A DNA stretch of 64,000 nucleotides, from NCBI GenBank assembly GCA_036346225.1, contig JARFIW010001188.1, forward strand, positions 930,001 to 994,000, in the 5' to 3' direction. Below the pieces are notes generated by a model. That model saw only the letters and a program-made list of their open reading frames with translations. It had not been told where the DNA came from and searched no databases. The stretch comes from Platerodrilus igneus. Its lineage: Eukaryota > Arthropoda > Insecta > Coleoptera > Lycidae. The translations under genes and the position numbers were made by a program. Positions 21,601 through 34,020 of this stretch are shown here, one piece after another (within the stretch, counting starts at the first letter, position 1; each line of letters starts with the position of its first letter).

Positions 21601-23450
21601 ATTTTTTATGGTTTGAACTACGTCTTGCCAATTGCCCCTAGGGAATTTATTTTTCCTATTTGTATTAAATAATGTCTTGTCACAATTAAACCATCTGAAA
21701 ATTTGGTAATAAATTTAATTATGTAATTTGAATTGCAGATTTCGACTCTTCTACCTCTGCCGGAGGTTGGTAATTTATCCTAAAATCTTGGTATAGCAAC
21801 TAACCGTTTTCGGTCACAATTGAAACCAAACCTGAAAACTTTCAATAATCGAAAATTTTATTATGAAATTTGAATTGCACTAACCGCCTGTCACATGCCG
21901 GAAAGTAACTTTTTTCTAGATTTGGTATTCAACTAACCGTTCTTGGTCACAATTGAAACCAACACTGAAACTTTGAGTAATCGAAAACTTAATTATGAAA
22001 TTTGAATTGTCGATTCGACCCCTTCTCCGTCTGTCGGAGGGTTGATAATTTTTCATAAGGTCTGGTATTGCAATAACCGTTTTTGGTCATAATTGAAACA
22101 AACTCAAAATTTTTAATAATCGAAAATTTTTTATGAAATTATGATTGCCGTCTTCGACCTTTCTACACCTGCCATGGTTGGTAATTTTACCTAAGGTCTT
22201 GGTATTGCATAACCGTTTTTGGTCACGTTGAAATCAAACACTGAAAATTTCAAATCAAAATTTTATTATGAAATGAATTGCTTCGACCCATTCTGCCTGC
22301 CGGAGTTAGAAATTTTTACCTTAGTTTGGTATTCAACTAACCATTCTTGTTCACAATTGAAACCAATACTAAAAACTTTGAGTAATCGAAAATTTATTAT
22401 GAAGTTTGAATTGCGTTTCGACCTCTACTACCTCTGCCGATGGGTTGGTAATTTTTCCTAAGGTCTTGGATATTGCAGCTATCCGATTTTGTCAAAATTG
22501 AAACCAAACACCTGAAAATTTATAATCAAATTTAAATATGAAATTTGGTTGCCGTTTCGACTTCTTTGCCATAAAGGGTTGGTAATTTCTTCCTAATGTC
22601 TTGGTATTGCAACTAACCATTCTTGGTCACAATTAAAACCAAACAATGAAAACTTTCAATAATGGAAGATTTGATTATAAAATTTGTAATACCGTCTTCC
22701 CCTGCCGGAGGGTTGGTAATTTCTTCCTAAGGTTTTGGTAACGCAAATAAATGTTGTCGGTCACAATTGTAACCAAACACTGAAATTCTTTAGTAATCGA
22801 AAATTAAATTATGTATTTTGACTTGCCGTTTTCGACCCCTTCACCCCTGCCGGAAGGTTGGTAATTTCTTCCTAAGTTCTTGGTATTGCAACTAAACGTT
22901 CTTGGTTACATTTGAAACCAAACACATAAAACTTTAAAAAATTGAAGGTTTTATTATGAAATTTGAATTGCCGTCTTCGACAACTTCTTCACTGCCGGAG
23001 GGTTGGTAATTTTTTCTTAAGTTCTTGGTATTACAACTAACCGTTCTTGGACACCATTGAAACCAATACTGAAAACTTTGAATAATCGAATATTTAATTA
23101 TGAAATTTAAATTGCCGATTTCGACCTTTTCTACCTCTGCCGGAGGGTTGGTAGTTTTTTCCTAAGGACTAGGTATTGCAACTAACCGTTTTTGGTCACA
23201 ATTAAAATCAAACACTGAAAACTTTTAATAATCGAAAATTTTATTATGATTTTTGAATTGCCGTCTTCGACCCATTCTGCCCCTGCCGTAGGGTTAGTAA
23301 TTTTTTCCTTAGCTCTTGGTATTACAACTAACTGTTCTTGGTCACAATTGAAACCAATACTGAAAACTTTGAGTAATCGAAAATTTAATTATGAAATTTG
23401 AATTGCCGATTTCTACCTTTTCTACCTCTGCCGGAGGGTTGGTAATTTTT
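18620..23450. repeat. Higher-order repeat, 12 monomers (about 1.72 kb), three copies
   Basis: The diagnostic variant GTCTGTCGGAGGGTTGATAA occurs at 18721, 20442 and 22029, and the rare variants CTGCCATGGTTGGTAA and GCTATCCGTTTTTGTCAAAA recur in the same order in each copy. The first interval is 1721 bp (12 monomers). The second is only 1587 bp because of many small deletions between about 20980 and 22560. Confidence 0.93.
20980..22560. other. Satellite segment with dense small deletions (suspected consensus errors)
   Basis: Compared with the flanking copies of the same higher-order repeat, this stretch lacks one to a few bases every 5-20 nt, mostly inside short homopolymers or at repeated bases, and almost no bases are gained. 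Monomers shrink to as little as about 120 bp. Sequence on both sides is full length and nearly identical to the other copies. A biological process would not give deletions only, in a block that starts and stops within a few monomers. Confidence 0.8.
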
Positions 23451-26400
23451 TTTAAGGTCTAGGTATTGCAGCTAACCGTTCTTGGCACAATTGAAACCAA
23501 CACTGAAAACTTTGAGTAATCAAAGATTTAATTATGAAAATTGAATTGCCGATTTCGACCCCTTCTACATCTGCCGAAAGGTTGGTAATTTGTTCCTAAG
23601 GTCTAGGTATTGTAACTAACCGTTTTTTGTCACAAATTGAACCAAACACTGAAAACATTCAATAATCGAACATTTTATTATGAAATTTGATTTGCCGTAT
23701 TCAACCATTTCTGCCGCTGCCGGAGGGTTAGTAATTTTTTCCTAAGGTCTTGGAATTAGAGCTAACCGTTCTTGTTTATTATTGAAACCAAACACTAAAA
23801 ACTTTAAGTAATCGAAAGTTTAATTATGAAATTTTAGTTGAAGTTTTCGCCCCCTTCTACTTCTGCCAAAAGTTGGTAATTTCTTCCTAATGTCTTGGTA
23901 TTGCAACTAATTGTTCTTGGGCACTATTGAACCCTAACACTGAAAACCTGCAAAAGCGAAAATTTTATTATTAAGTTTGAATTGCCGGCTTCGACCTCTT
24001 CTCCTCGGTTGGAGGGTTGGTAATTTTTTCTTAAGGTCTAAGTATTGCAAGAAACCGTTATAATTACAATTGAAACCAAACACTGAAATCTTTTAATATT
24101 CGAAAACTTAATTGCGAAATTTGAATTGCCGTCTTTGACCCTTTCTACTCTTGCTGGAGGGTTGGTAGTTTTTTCCTAAGGTCTTGGTGTTGCAGTTAAC
24201 CGTTCTTGGTTACTATTGAAACCAAACACTGAAAACTTTCAATAATCGAAAATTTTATTATTAAATTTGAATTGCCGTTCCCGACTCCTTCCACTCATGC
24301 CGGAGAGTTGGTAAGTTTTTTTTTAGGTCTTGGTATTGCAACAAACCGTTCATGGTCACAATTGAAACCAAACACTGAAAACTTTCAATAATGGTAGATT
24401 TGATTATGAAATTTGTACTGCCGTCTTTGATCCCTTCTACCCCAGCCGGAGTGTAATTTTTACCCATGGTCCTGATGCTGCAACTAAGCGTTCTTGGTTA
24501 CATTTGAAACCGAATACTGCAAACTTTCAAAAGCGAAGATTTTATTAAGGAATTTGAATTGCCGTTTTCGACCACATCTTCCCCTGCCGGAGGTTTGGTA
24601 ATTTTTTTTAAGGCTTTGGTATTTCAAATAACTGTTGTTGGTCACAATTGAAACCAAACACTGACAACTTTTAGTAATTGAAAATCAAATTATGTAATTT
24701 GACTTGCTGTTTTCGATCCCTTCTTCCCCTGCCGGAGGGTTGGTAATTTTTTCCTAAGGTCTAGGTATTGCAACTAACCATTTTTGCTCACAATTGAAAC
24801 CAAACTCTGAAAACTTTCAAAAATCGAAGATTTTATTATGAAATTTGAATTGCTGTTTCGACCCCTTCTACCCTGCCCGAGGGTTAGTAATTTTTTCGTA
24901 AGCTCTTGGTATTACAACTACCCGTTTTTGGTCACTATTGAAACCAACACTGAAAACTTTGAGTAATCAAAAATTTAATTATGAAATTTGAATTGCCGAT
25001 TTCGACCCCTTCTATCTCTGCCGGAGGATTGGTAATTTTTTCCTAAATCTAGGTATTGCAACTAACCGTTTTTGGTCACAATTGGAACCAAACTATGAAA
25101 TCTTTCAATAATCGAAAATTTTATTATGAAATTTAATTTACCGTCTTCGACCTTTCTACCCCTGCCAGAGGGTTGGTAATTTTTCTTAAGGTCTTGGTAT
25201 CACAACTAACTGTTTTTGGTCACAATTAAAATCAAACACTGCAAAACTTTTAATAATCGAAAATTTTATTATGAAATTAGATTGCCATCTTCGACACCTT
25301 CTTCGCCTGCCGGAGGGTTGGTAAGTTTTCCTAAGGTCTTGGTATTGCAACTAACTGTTCTTGGTCACAATTGAAACCAAACACTGAAAACTTTCAATAA
25401 TCGAAAAATTTTATTATGAAACTTGAATTGCTGTATTCGAACTTTTCTGCCTTTTCTACCTATTATCTACTCCTGTCGGAGGGTGGTAAGTTTTTTCTTA
25501 GCTCTTGGTATTACAAATAACTGTTCTTGGTCACAATTGAAACCAATACTGAAAACTTTGAGTAATCGAAAATTGAATTATGAAATTTGAATTGCCGGGT
25601 TCTACCTTTTCTACCTCTGCCGGAGGGTTGGTATTTTTTTTTAAGGTCTAGGTATTGCAGCTAACCGTTCTTGGTCACAATTGAAAACAACACTAAAAAC
25701 TTTGAGTAATCAAAGATTTAATTATGAAAATTGAGTTGCCGATTTCGACCCCATCTACCTCTGCCGGAAGGTTGGTAATTTTTTCCTAAGGTCTAGGTAT
25801 TGCAACTAACCGTTTTTTGTCACAAATTGAACCAAACACTAAAAACATTCAATAATCGTAAATTTTATTATGAAATTTGATTTGCCGTATTCGACCCTTT
25901 CCGCCGCTGCCGGAGGGTTGGTAATTTTTTCCTAAGGTCTTGGAATTAGAGCTAACCGTTCTTGTTTATTATTGAAACCAAACACTAAAAACTTTAAGTA
26001 ATCGAAAGTTTAATTATGAAATTTTAGTTGACGTTTTCGACCCCTTCTACTTCTGCCAAAAGTTGGTAATTTCTTCCTAATGTCTTGATATTGCAACTAA
26101 CCGTTCTTAGTAACAATTAAACCCAAACACTGAAAACCTGCAAAAGCGAAAATTTTATTATTAAGTTTGAATTGCCGGCTTCGACCTCTTCTCCTCGGTT
26201 GGAGGGTTGGTAATTTTCTCTTAAGGTCTAAGTATTGCAAGAAACCGTTATAATTACAATTGAAACCAAACACTGAAATCTTTTAATATTCGAAAATTTA
26301 ATTGTGAAATTTGAATTGCCGTCTTTGACCCCTTCTACTCTTGCTGGAGGGTTGGTAATTTTTTCCTGAGGTCTTGGTGTTGCAGTTAACCGTTCTTGGT

Positions 26401-27790
26401 TACTATTGAAACCAAACACTGAAAACTTTCAATAATCGAAAATTTTATTATTAAATTTGAATTGCCGTTCCCGACTCCTTCCACTCATGCCGGAGGGTTG
26501 GTAAGTTGTTTCTTAGGTCTTGGTATTGCAACTAACCGTTCATGGTCACAATTGAAACCAAACACTGAAAACTTTCAATAATGGTAGATTTGATTATGAA
26601 ATTTGTATTGCCGTCTTTGATCCCTTCTTCCCCAGCCGGAATGTAATTTTTTCCCATGGTCCTGATGCTGCAACTAAGCGTTCTTGGTTATATTTGAAAC
26701 CGAATACTGCAACCTTTCAAAATCGAAGATTTTATTAAGGAATTTGAATTGCCGGTTTCGACCACATCTTCCCCTGCCGGAGGTTTGGTAATTTTTTTTA
26801 AGGTTCTGGTATTTCAAATAACTGTTGTTGGTCACAATTGAAACCAAACACTGAAAACTTTTAATAATCGAAAATCAAATTATGTAATTTGACTTGCTGT
26901 TTTCGATCCCTTCTTCCCCTGCCGGAGGGTTGGTAATTTTTTCCTAAGGTCTAGGTATTGCAACTAACCATTTTTGCTCACAATTGAAACCAAACTCTGA
27001 AAACTTTCAAAAATCGAAGATTTTATTATGAAATTTGAATTGCTGTTTCGACCCTTTCTACCCTGCCCGAGGGTTAGTAATTTTTTCCTAAGCTCTTGGT
27101 AATACAACTACCCGTTTTTGGTCACTATTAAAACCAACACTGAAAACTTTGAGTAATCAAAAATTTAATTATGAAATTTGAATTGCCGATTTCGACCCCT
27201 TCTATCTCTGCCGGAGGATTGGTAATTTTTTCCTAAGTCTAGGTATTGCAACTAACCGTTTTTGGTCACAATTGGAACCAAACTATGAAATCCTTCAATA
27301 ATCGAAAATTTTATTAAGAAATTTAATTTAACGTCTTCGACCTTTCTACCCCTGCCAGAGGGTTGGTAATTTTTCTTAAGGTCTTGGTATCACAACTAAC
27401 TGTTTTTGGTCACAATTGAAATCAAACACTGAAAACCTTTAATCATCGAGAATTTTATTATGAAATTAGAATTGCCATCTTCGACCCCTTCTTCTACTGC
27501 CGGAAGGTTGGTAAGTTTTCTTAAGGTCTTGGTATTGCAACTAACCGTTCTTGGTCACAATTGAAACCAAACACTGAAAACTTTCAATAATCGAATATTT
27601 CATTATAAAATTTGAATTGCCGTCTCCGACCTTTTCTGCCCCTGCCGGAGGGTAGGTAATTGTTTCCTTAGCTCATGGTATTACAACTACCCGTTGTTGG
27701 TCACAATTGAAACCAACACTGAAAACTTTGTGTAATCGAAAATTTAATTATGAAATTTGAATTGCCGAATTCGACCCCTTCTACTTCTGC
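23411..27790. repeat. Higher-order repeat, 15 monomers (about 2.19 kb), two copies
   Basis: The rare variant TGAAAACCTGCAAAAGCGAA occurs at 23941 and 26131 (2190 bp apart). The flanking variants (CTCTTCTCCTCGGTTGGAGG, GAAACCGTTATAATTACAAT and a monomer with CCCATGGTCCTGATGCTGCA) keep the same order in both copies. Diverged parts of the same series appear again near 31290 and 33690. Confidence 0.93.
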
Positions 27791-29210
27791 CGGAGGGTTG
27801 GTAATTTTTTCCTAAGGTCTAGGTATTGCAACTAACCGTTTTTGGTCACAATTGAAAGCAAACTCTGAAAACTGTTAATAATCGAAGATTTTATTTTGAA
27901 ATTTGAATTACCGTCTTTGACCTATCTATCCCTGCCAGAGGGTTGTTAATTTTTCCTAAGGTCTTGGTACTGCAACTAACTGTTTTTGGTCACAATTGAA
28001 ATCAAACACTGAAAACTTTTAATAATCGAAAATTTTATTATGAAATTAGAATTACCATCTTCGACCGCTTCTTCGCCTGCCAGAGGGTTGGTAAATTTTC
28101 CTAAGGTCTTGGTATCACATCTAACTGTTTTTGGTCACAATTGAAATCAAACACTGAAAACTTTTAATAATCGAAAATTTTATTATGAAATTACAATTGC
28201 CATCTTCGACCCCTTCTTCGCCTGCCGGAGGGTTGGTAAGTTTTCTTAAGGTCTTGGTATCACAACTAACTGTTTTTGGTCACAATTGAAATCAAACACT
28301 GAAAACCTTTAAACATCGAGAATTTTATTATGAAATTAGAATTGCCATCTTCGACCCCTTCTTCGCCTGCCGGAGGGTTGGTAAGTTTTCTTAAGGTCTT
28401 GGTATTGCAACTAACCGTTCTTGGTCACAATTGAAACCAAACACTGAAAACTTTCAATAATCGAATATTTCATAATAAAATTTGAATTGCCGTCTCCAAC
28501 CTTTTCTGCCCCTGCCGGAGGGTAGGTAATTTTTTCCTTAGCTCATGGTATTACAACTAACAGTTGTTGGTCACAATTGAAACCAACACTGAAAACTTTG
28601 AGTAATCGAAAATTTAATTATGAAATTTGAATTGCCGAATTCGACCCCTTCTACTTCTGCCGGAGGGTTGGTAATTTTTTCCTAAGGTCTAGGTATTGCA
28701 ACTAACCGTTTTTGGTCACAATTGAAAGCAAACTCTGAAAACTGTTAATAATCGAAAATTTTATTATGAAATTTGAATTACCGTCTTTGACCTTTCTACC
28801 CCTGCCAGAGGGTTGGTAATTTTTCCTAAGGTCTTGGTACTGCAACTAACTGTTTTTGATCACAATTGAAATCAAACACTGAAAACTTTTAATAATCGAA
28901 AATTTTATTATGAAATTAGAATTACCATCTTCGACCGCTTCTTCGCCTGCCGCAGGGTTGGTAAGTTTTCCTAAAGTCTTGGTATCACATCTAACTGTTT
29001 TTGGTCACAATTGAAATCAAACACTGAAAACTGTTAATAATCGAAAATTTTATTATGAAATTACAATTGCCATCTTCGGCCCCTTCTTCGCCTGCCGGAG
29101 GGTTGGTAAGTTTTCTTAAGGTCTTGGTATTGCAACTAACCGTTCTTGCTCACAATTGAAACCAAACACTGAAAACTTTCAATAATCGAAAATTTTATTA
29201 TGAAATTTGA
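27440..29210. repeat. Higher-order repeat, 6 monomers (about 870 bp), two copies
   Basis: The variant TCGAATATTTCATTATAAAA occurs at 27591 and, with one change, at 28461 (870 bp). The neighbouring variants GGAGGGTAGGTAATT and CTCATGGTATTACAAC recur in step with it. Confidence 0.9.
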
Positions 29211-32200
29211 ATTGCCGTCTCCGACCCTTTCTGCCCCTGCCGGAGGGTAGGTAATTTCTTCCTTAGCTCTTGGTATTACAACTAACGGTTGTTGGTCACA
29301 ATTGAAACCAACACTGAAAACTTTGAGTAATCGAAAATTTAATTATGAAATTTGAATTGCCGATTTCGACCCCTTCTACTTCTGCCGGAAAGTTGGTAAT
29401 TTTTTTCTAAGGTCTAGGTATTGCAACTAACCATTTTTGGTCACAATTGAAACCAAACTCTGAAAACTTTTAATAATCGAAAATTTTATTATAAAATTTG
29501 AATTACCGTCTTTGACCTTTCTACCCCTGCCAGAGAGTTGGTAATTTTTTCTAAGGTCTTGGTACTGCAACTAACTGTTTTTGGACACAATTGAAATCAA
29601 GCACTGCAAAACTTTTCATAATCGAAAATTTTATTATGAAATTAGGATTGCCATCTTCGACCCCTTCTTCGCCTGCCGAAGGGTTGGTAAGTTTTCTTAA
29701 GGTCTTGGTATTGCAACTAACTGTTTTTGGTCACAGTTGAAATCAAACTCTGAAAAATTTCAATAATCGAAAATTTTATTATGAAATTTGAATTACCGTC
29801 TTCAACCTTTCTACCCCTGCCAGAGGTTTGGTAATTTTTCCTAAGGTCTTGGTGTTGCAACTAACTGTTTTTGGTCACAGTTGAAATTAAACACTGCAAA
29901 CTTTGAATAATCTTCTGCTCCTGCCGGAGGGTTAGTAATTTTTTCTATAGCTCTTGGTACTACAACTAACCGTTGTTGGTCACAATTGAAACCAACACTG
30001 AAACCTTTGAGTAATCGAAAATTCAAACATGAAACTTGAAATGCTGATTTAGACCCCTTCTACCTCTGCCGGAGGGTTGGTAATTTTTTTCTAAGGTCTA
30101 GGTATTGCAGCTAACCGTTTTGGCTCACAATTGAAACCAAACTCTGAAAACTATCAATAATCGAAAATTTAATTGTGAAAATTGAATTGCCGTCTTTACC
30201 TCTTCTACCCCAGTCGGAGGGTTGGTAATTTTTCCTAAGATCTAGGTATTAAAACTAACCGTTTCGGGTCATAATTGAAACCAAACTCTGAAACCTTCAA
30301 TAATCGAAAATTTTATTATGAAATTTGAATTGCCGTCTCCAAGCCCTTCTGCCCCGGAAGGATAGTAATTTTTTCCTTAGCTCTTGGTATTACAACTAAC
30401 CGTTCTTGTTCACAATTAAAACCAATACTGAAAACTCTGAGTAATGGAAAATTTAGTATAAAGTTTGATTTGCCGCCTCCGACCCGTTCTGCCCCTGCCG
30501 GAGAGTTAGTAATTTTTTCTTAGCTCTTGTTATTACAACTAACCGTTCTTGGTCACAATTGAAACCAATACTGAAAACTTTGAGTAATCGAAAATTTAAT
30601 TATGAAATTTGAATTGCCGATTTCTACCTTTTCTAATTCTGCCGGAGGGTTGGTAATTTTTTCTTAAGGTCTAGGTATTGCAGCTAACCGCTCTTGGTCA
30701 CAATTGAAACCAACACTGAAAACTTATGGTAATCAAAAATTTAATTAGGAAATTTGAATTGCCGATTTCGACCCCTTCTACCTCTGCCGGATTGTTGGTA
30801 ATTTTTTCCTAAGGTCTAGGTATTGCAACTAACCGTTTTTTTGTCACAAATGTAACCAAACTCTGAAAACCTTCAATAATCGAAAATTTTATCATGAAAT
30901 TTGATTTGCCGTATTAGACCCTATCTGCCCCTGCCGGAAGGTTAGTAATTTTTTCCTAAGGTCTTAGAACTAGAGCTAACCGTTCTTGTTTATTATTCAA
31001 ACCAAACACTAAAAACTTTAAGAAATCGAAAGTTTAATTATGAAATTTTAGTTGACGTTTTCGACCCCTTCTACTTTTGCCAGAGGGTTGGTTTTTTCTT
31101 CCTAATGTTTTGGTTCTGCAACTAACCGTTTTTAGTCACTATTGAACACAAACACTGAAAACTTTCAAAAATAGAAAATTTTATTGCTGTTTTCGACCCC
31201 TTCAACCCCTGTCGGAGTGTTGGTAATTTTTTCCTAAGGTCCTGATATTGCAACTAACCGTTCTTAGTAACAATTGAACCCAAACACTGAAAATCTGCAA
31301 AAGTGAAAATTATTAAGTTTGAATTGCCAGCTTCGACCTCTTCTCTTCGGTCGGAAGGTTGGTAATTTTTTCTTAAGGTCTAAGTATTGCAAGAAACCGT
31401 TATAAATACAATTGAAACCAAACACTGAAATCTTTCAATATTCGAAAATTTAATTGTGAAATTTGAATAGCCGTCTACCCTTGCTGGTGGGTTGATAATT
31501 TTTTCCTAAGGTCTTTATATTGCAGTAAACTGTACTTGGTTACTATTAAAACCAAACACTGAAACTTTTAATAATCGAAAATTTTATTGTGAAATTAGAA
31601 TTGCCACCTTCGACCCCTTCTTCGCCTGCCGGAGGATTGGTAAGTTATCCTAAGGTCTTGTTATTGCAACTAACTGTTCTTGGTCACAATTGAAACCAAC
31701 ACTGAAAACTTTGATTAATCGAAAAGGTCTAGGTATTGCAACTAACCGTTTTTGATCACAATTGAAACCAAACTCTGAAAACTTTCAATAATCGAAAATT
31801 TTATTATGAAATTTGAATTGCCGTCTTCAACTCCTACAACCCCTGCCAAAGAGTTGGTAATTTTTTTTAAGGTCTTTTTATTGCAACTAACCGTTCTTGG
31901 TTACATTTGAAACCAAACACTGAAAACTTTCAAAAATTGAAGATTTTATTGTGAAATTTGAAGTGCTATATTCGACCACTTCTTCCCTGCCGTAGGGTTA
32001 GTAATTTTTTCCTAAGCTCTTGGTACTACAACTAACCGTTCGTGGACACAATTGAAACAAACACTGAAAACTTTAAGTAATCGACAACTAAATTATGAAA
32101 TTTGAATTGCCGTTTTCGACATCTCTACCCCTGCCGGAGGGTTGGTAATTTTTTTTTAGTGTTTTGGAATTAGAACTAACCGTTCTTGATCACAATTAAA

Positions 32201-34020
32201 ACTGTTCTTGGTCACAATTGAAACCAATACTGAAAACTTTGAGTAATCGAAAATTTAAATAAGAAATTTGAATTGCCGATTTCTACCTTTTCTAATTCTG
32301 CCGAAAGGTTGGTAATTTTTTCCTAAGATCTAGGTATTGCAACTAACCGTATCTGGTCACAAATGAAACCAAACTCTGAGAACCATCAATAATCAAAAAT
32401 TTTATTATGAAATTTGAATTGCCGTCTCCGACCCTTTCTGCCCCTCCGGAAGGTTAGTAATTTTTATTCCTTAGCTCGTGGTATTACATCTAACTGTTGT
32501 TGGTCACAATTGAAACCAATACTGAAAACTTTGAGTAACCAAAATTTAATTATGAATTTTTAATTGCCGACTTTGACCCCTTTTATCTCTGCCGGAGAGT
32601 TGGTAATTTTTTCCTAAGGTCTAGGTATTGCAACTAACCGTTTTTGGTCACCATTGAAACCAAACTCTGAAAACTTTCAATAATCGAAAATCTTATTATG
32701 AAATTGAATTACCGTCTTCGACCTTTCTACCCCTGCCAGAAGGTTGGTAATTTTTCCTAAGGTCTTGGTATTACAACTAACTGTTTTTGGTCACAATTGA
32801 AATCAAACACTGAAAACTTTTAATAATGGTAGATTTGATTATGAAATGTGTATTGCCGTATTTGATCCTTCTACCAGAGGCCAGAGTGTTTGTAATTTTT
32901 TCCCATGTTCCTGGTGTTGCAACTAAGCGTTTTTGGTTACTTTTGAAACAAAATACTGAAAACTTTCAAAAATCGAAGATTTTATTAAGAAATTTGAATT
33001 GCTGTTTTCGACCTTTTTTATACCCCTGCCGGAGGGTTGGTAATTTTTTCCTAAGGTCTAGGTATTGCAGCTAACCGTTCTTGGTCACAATTGAAACCAA
33101 CACTGAAAACTTTGAGTAATCAAACATTTAATTATGAAATTTGAATTGCCGATTTCGACCCCTTCTACTTCTGCCGGAAGGTTGGTAATTTTTTCCTAAA
33201 GTCTAGGTATTGCAGCTAACCGTTTTTGGTCACAAATGAAACCAAACTCTGAAAACTTTCAATAAACGAAAATTTAATTGTGAAATTTGAATTGCCGTCT
33301 TTGACCCCTTCTGCTCCTGTCGGAGGGTCGGTAATTTTTTGCTAAGGTCTTGTTATTGCAGCTAACCGTTTTTGGTCACAATTAAAACCAAACACTGAAA
33401 ACCTTCAATAATCGAAAATTTTCTTATGAAATTTGATTTGCCGTATCCGACCCTTTCTGCCCCTGCCGGAGGGTTGGTAATTTTTTCCTAAGGTCTTGGA
33501 ATTAGAGCTAACCGTTCTTGTTTAGTATTGAAACCAAACACTAAAAAACTTTAAGTAATCATAAGTTTAAATATGAAACGTTAGTTGACGTTTTCGACCC
33601 CTTCTACTTCTGCCAGAGGGTTGGTAATTTCTTCCTAATGTCTTGGGATTGCAACTAACCGTTCTTAGTAACAATTGAACCCAAACACTGAAAGCCTGCA
33701 AAAGCGAAAAGTTTACTATTAAGTTTGAATTGCCGGCTTGGACCTCTTCTCTTTGGACGGAGGGTTGGTAATTTTTTCGTAAAGTATAAGTATTGCAAAA
33801 AACCGTTATAATTACATTTGAAACCAAACACTGAAATCTTTTAATATTCGAAAATTTAATTGTGAAATTTGAATTGCTGTTTTTGACCCCATCACCATTG
33901 CTGGAGGGTTGGTAATTTTTCCCTAAGGTCTTGGTATTGCAGTTAACCGTTCTTTTTTACTATTGAAACCAAACACTGAAAACTTTCAATAATCGAAAAT
34001 TTTATTATTAAATTTGAATT

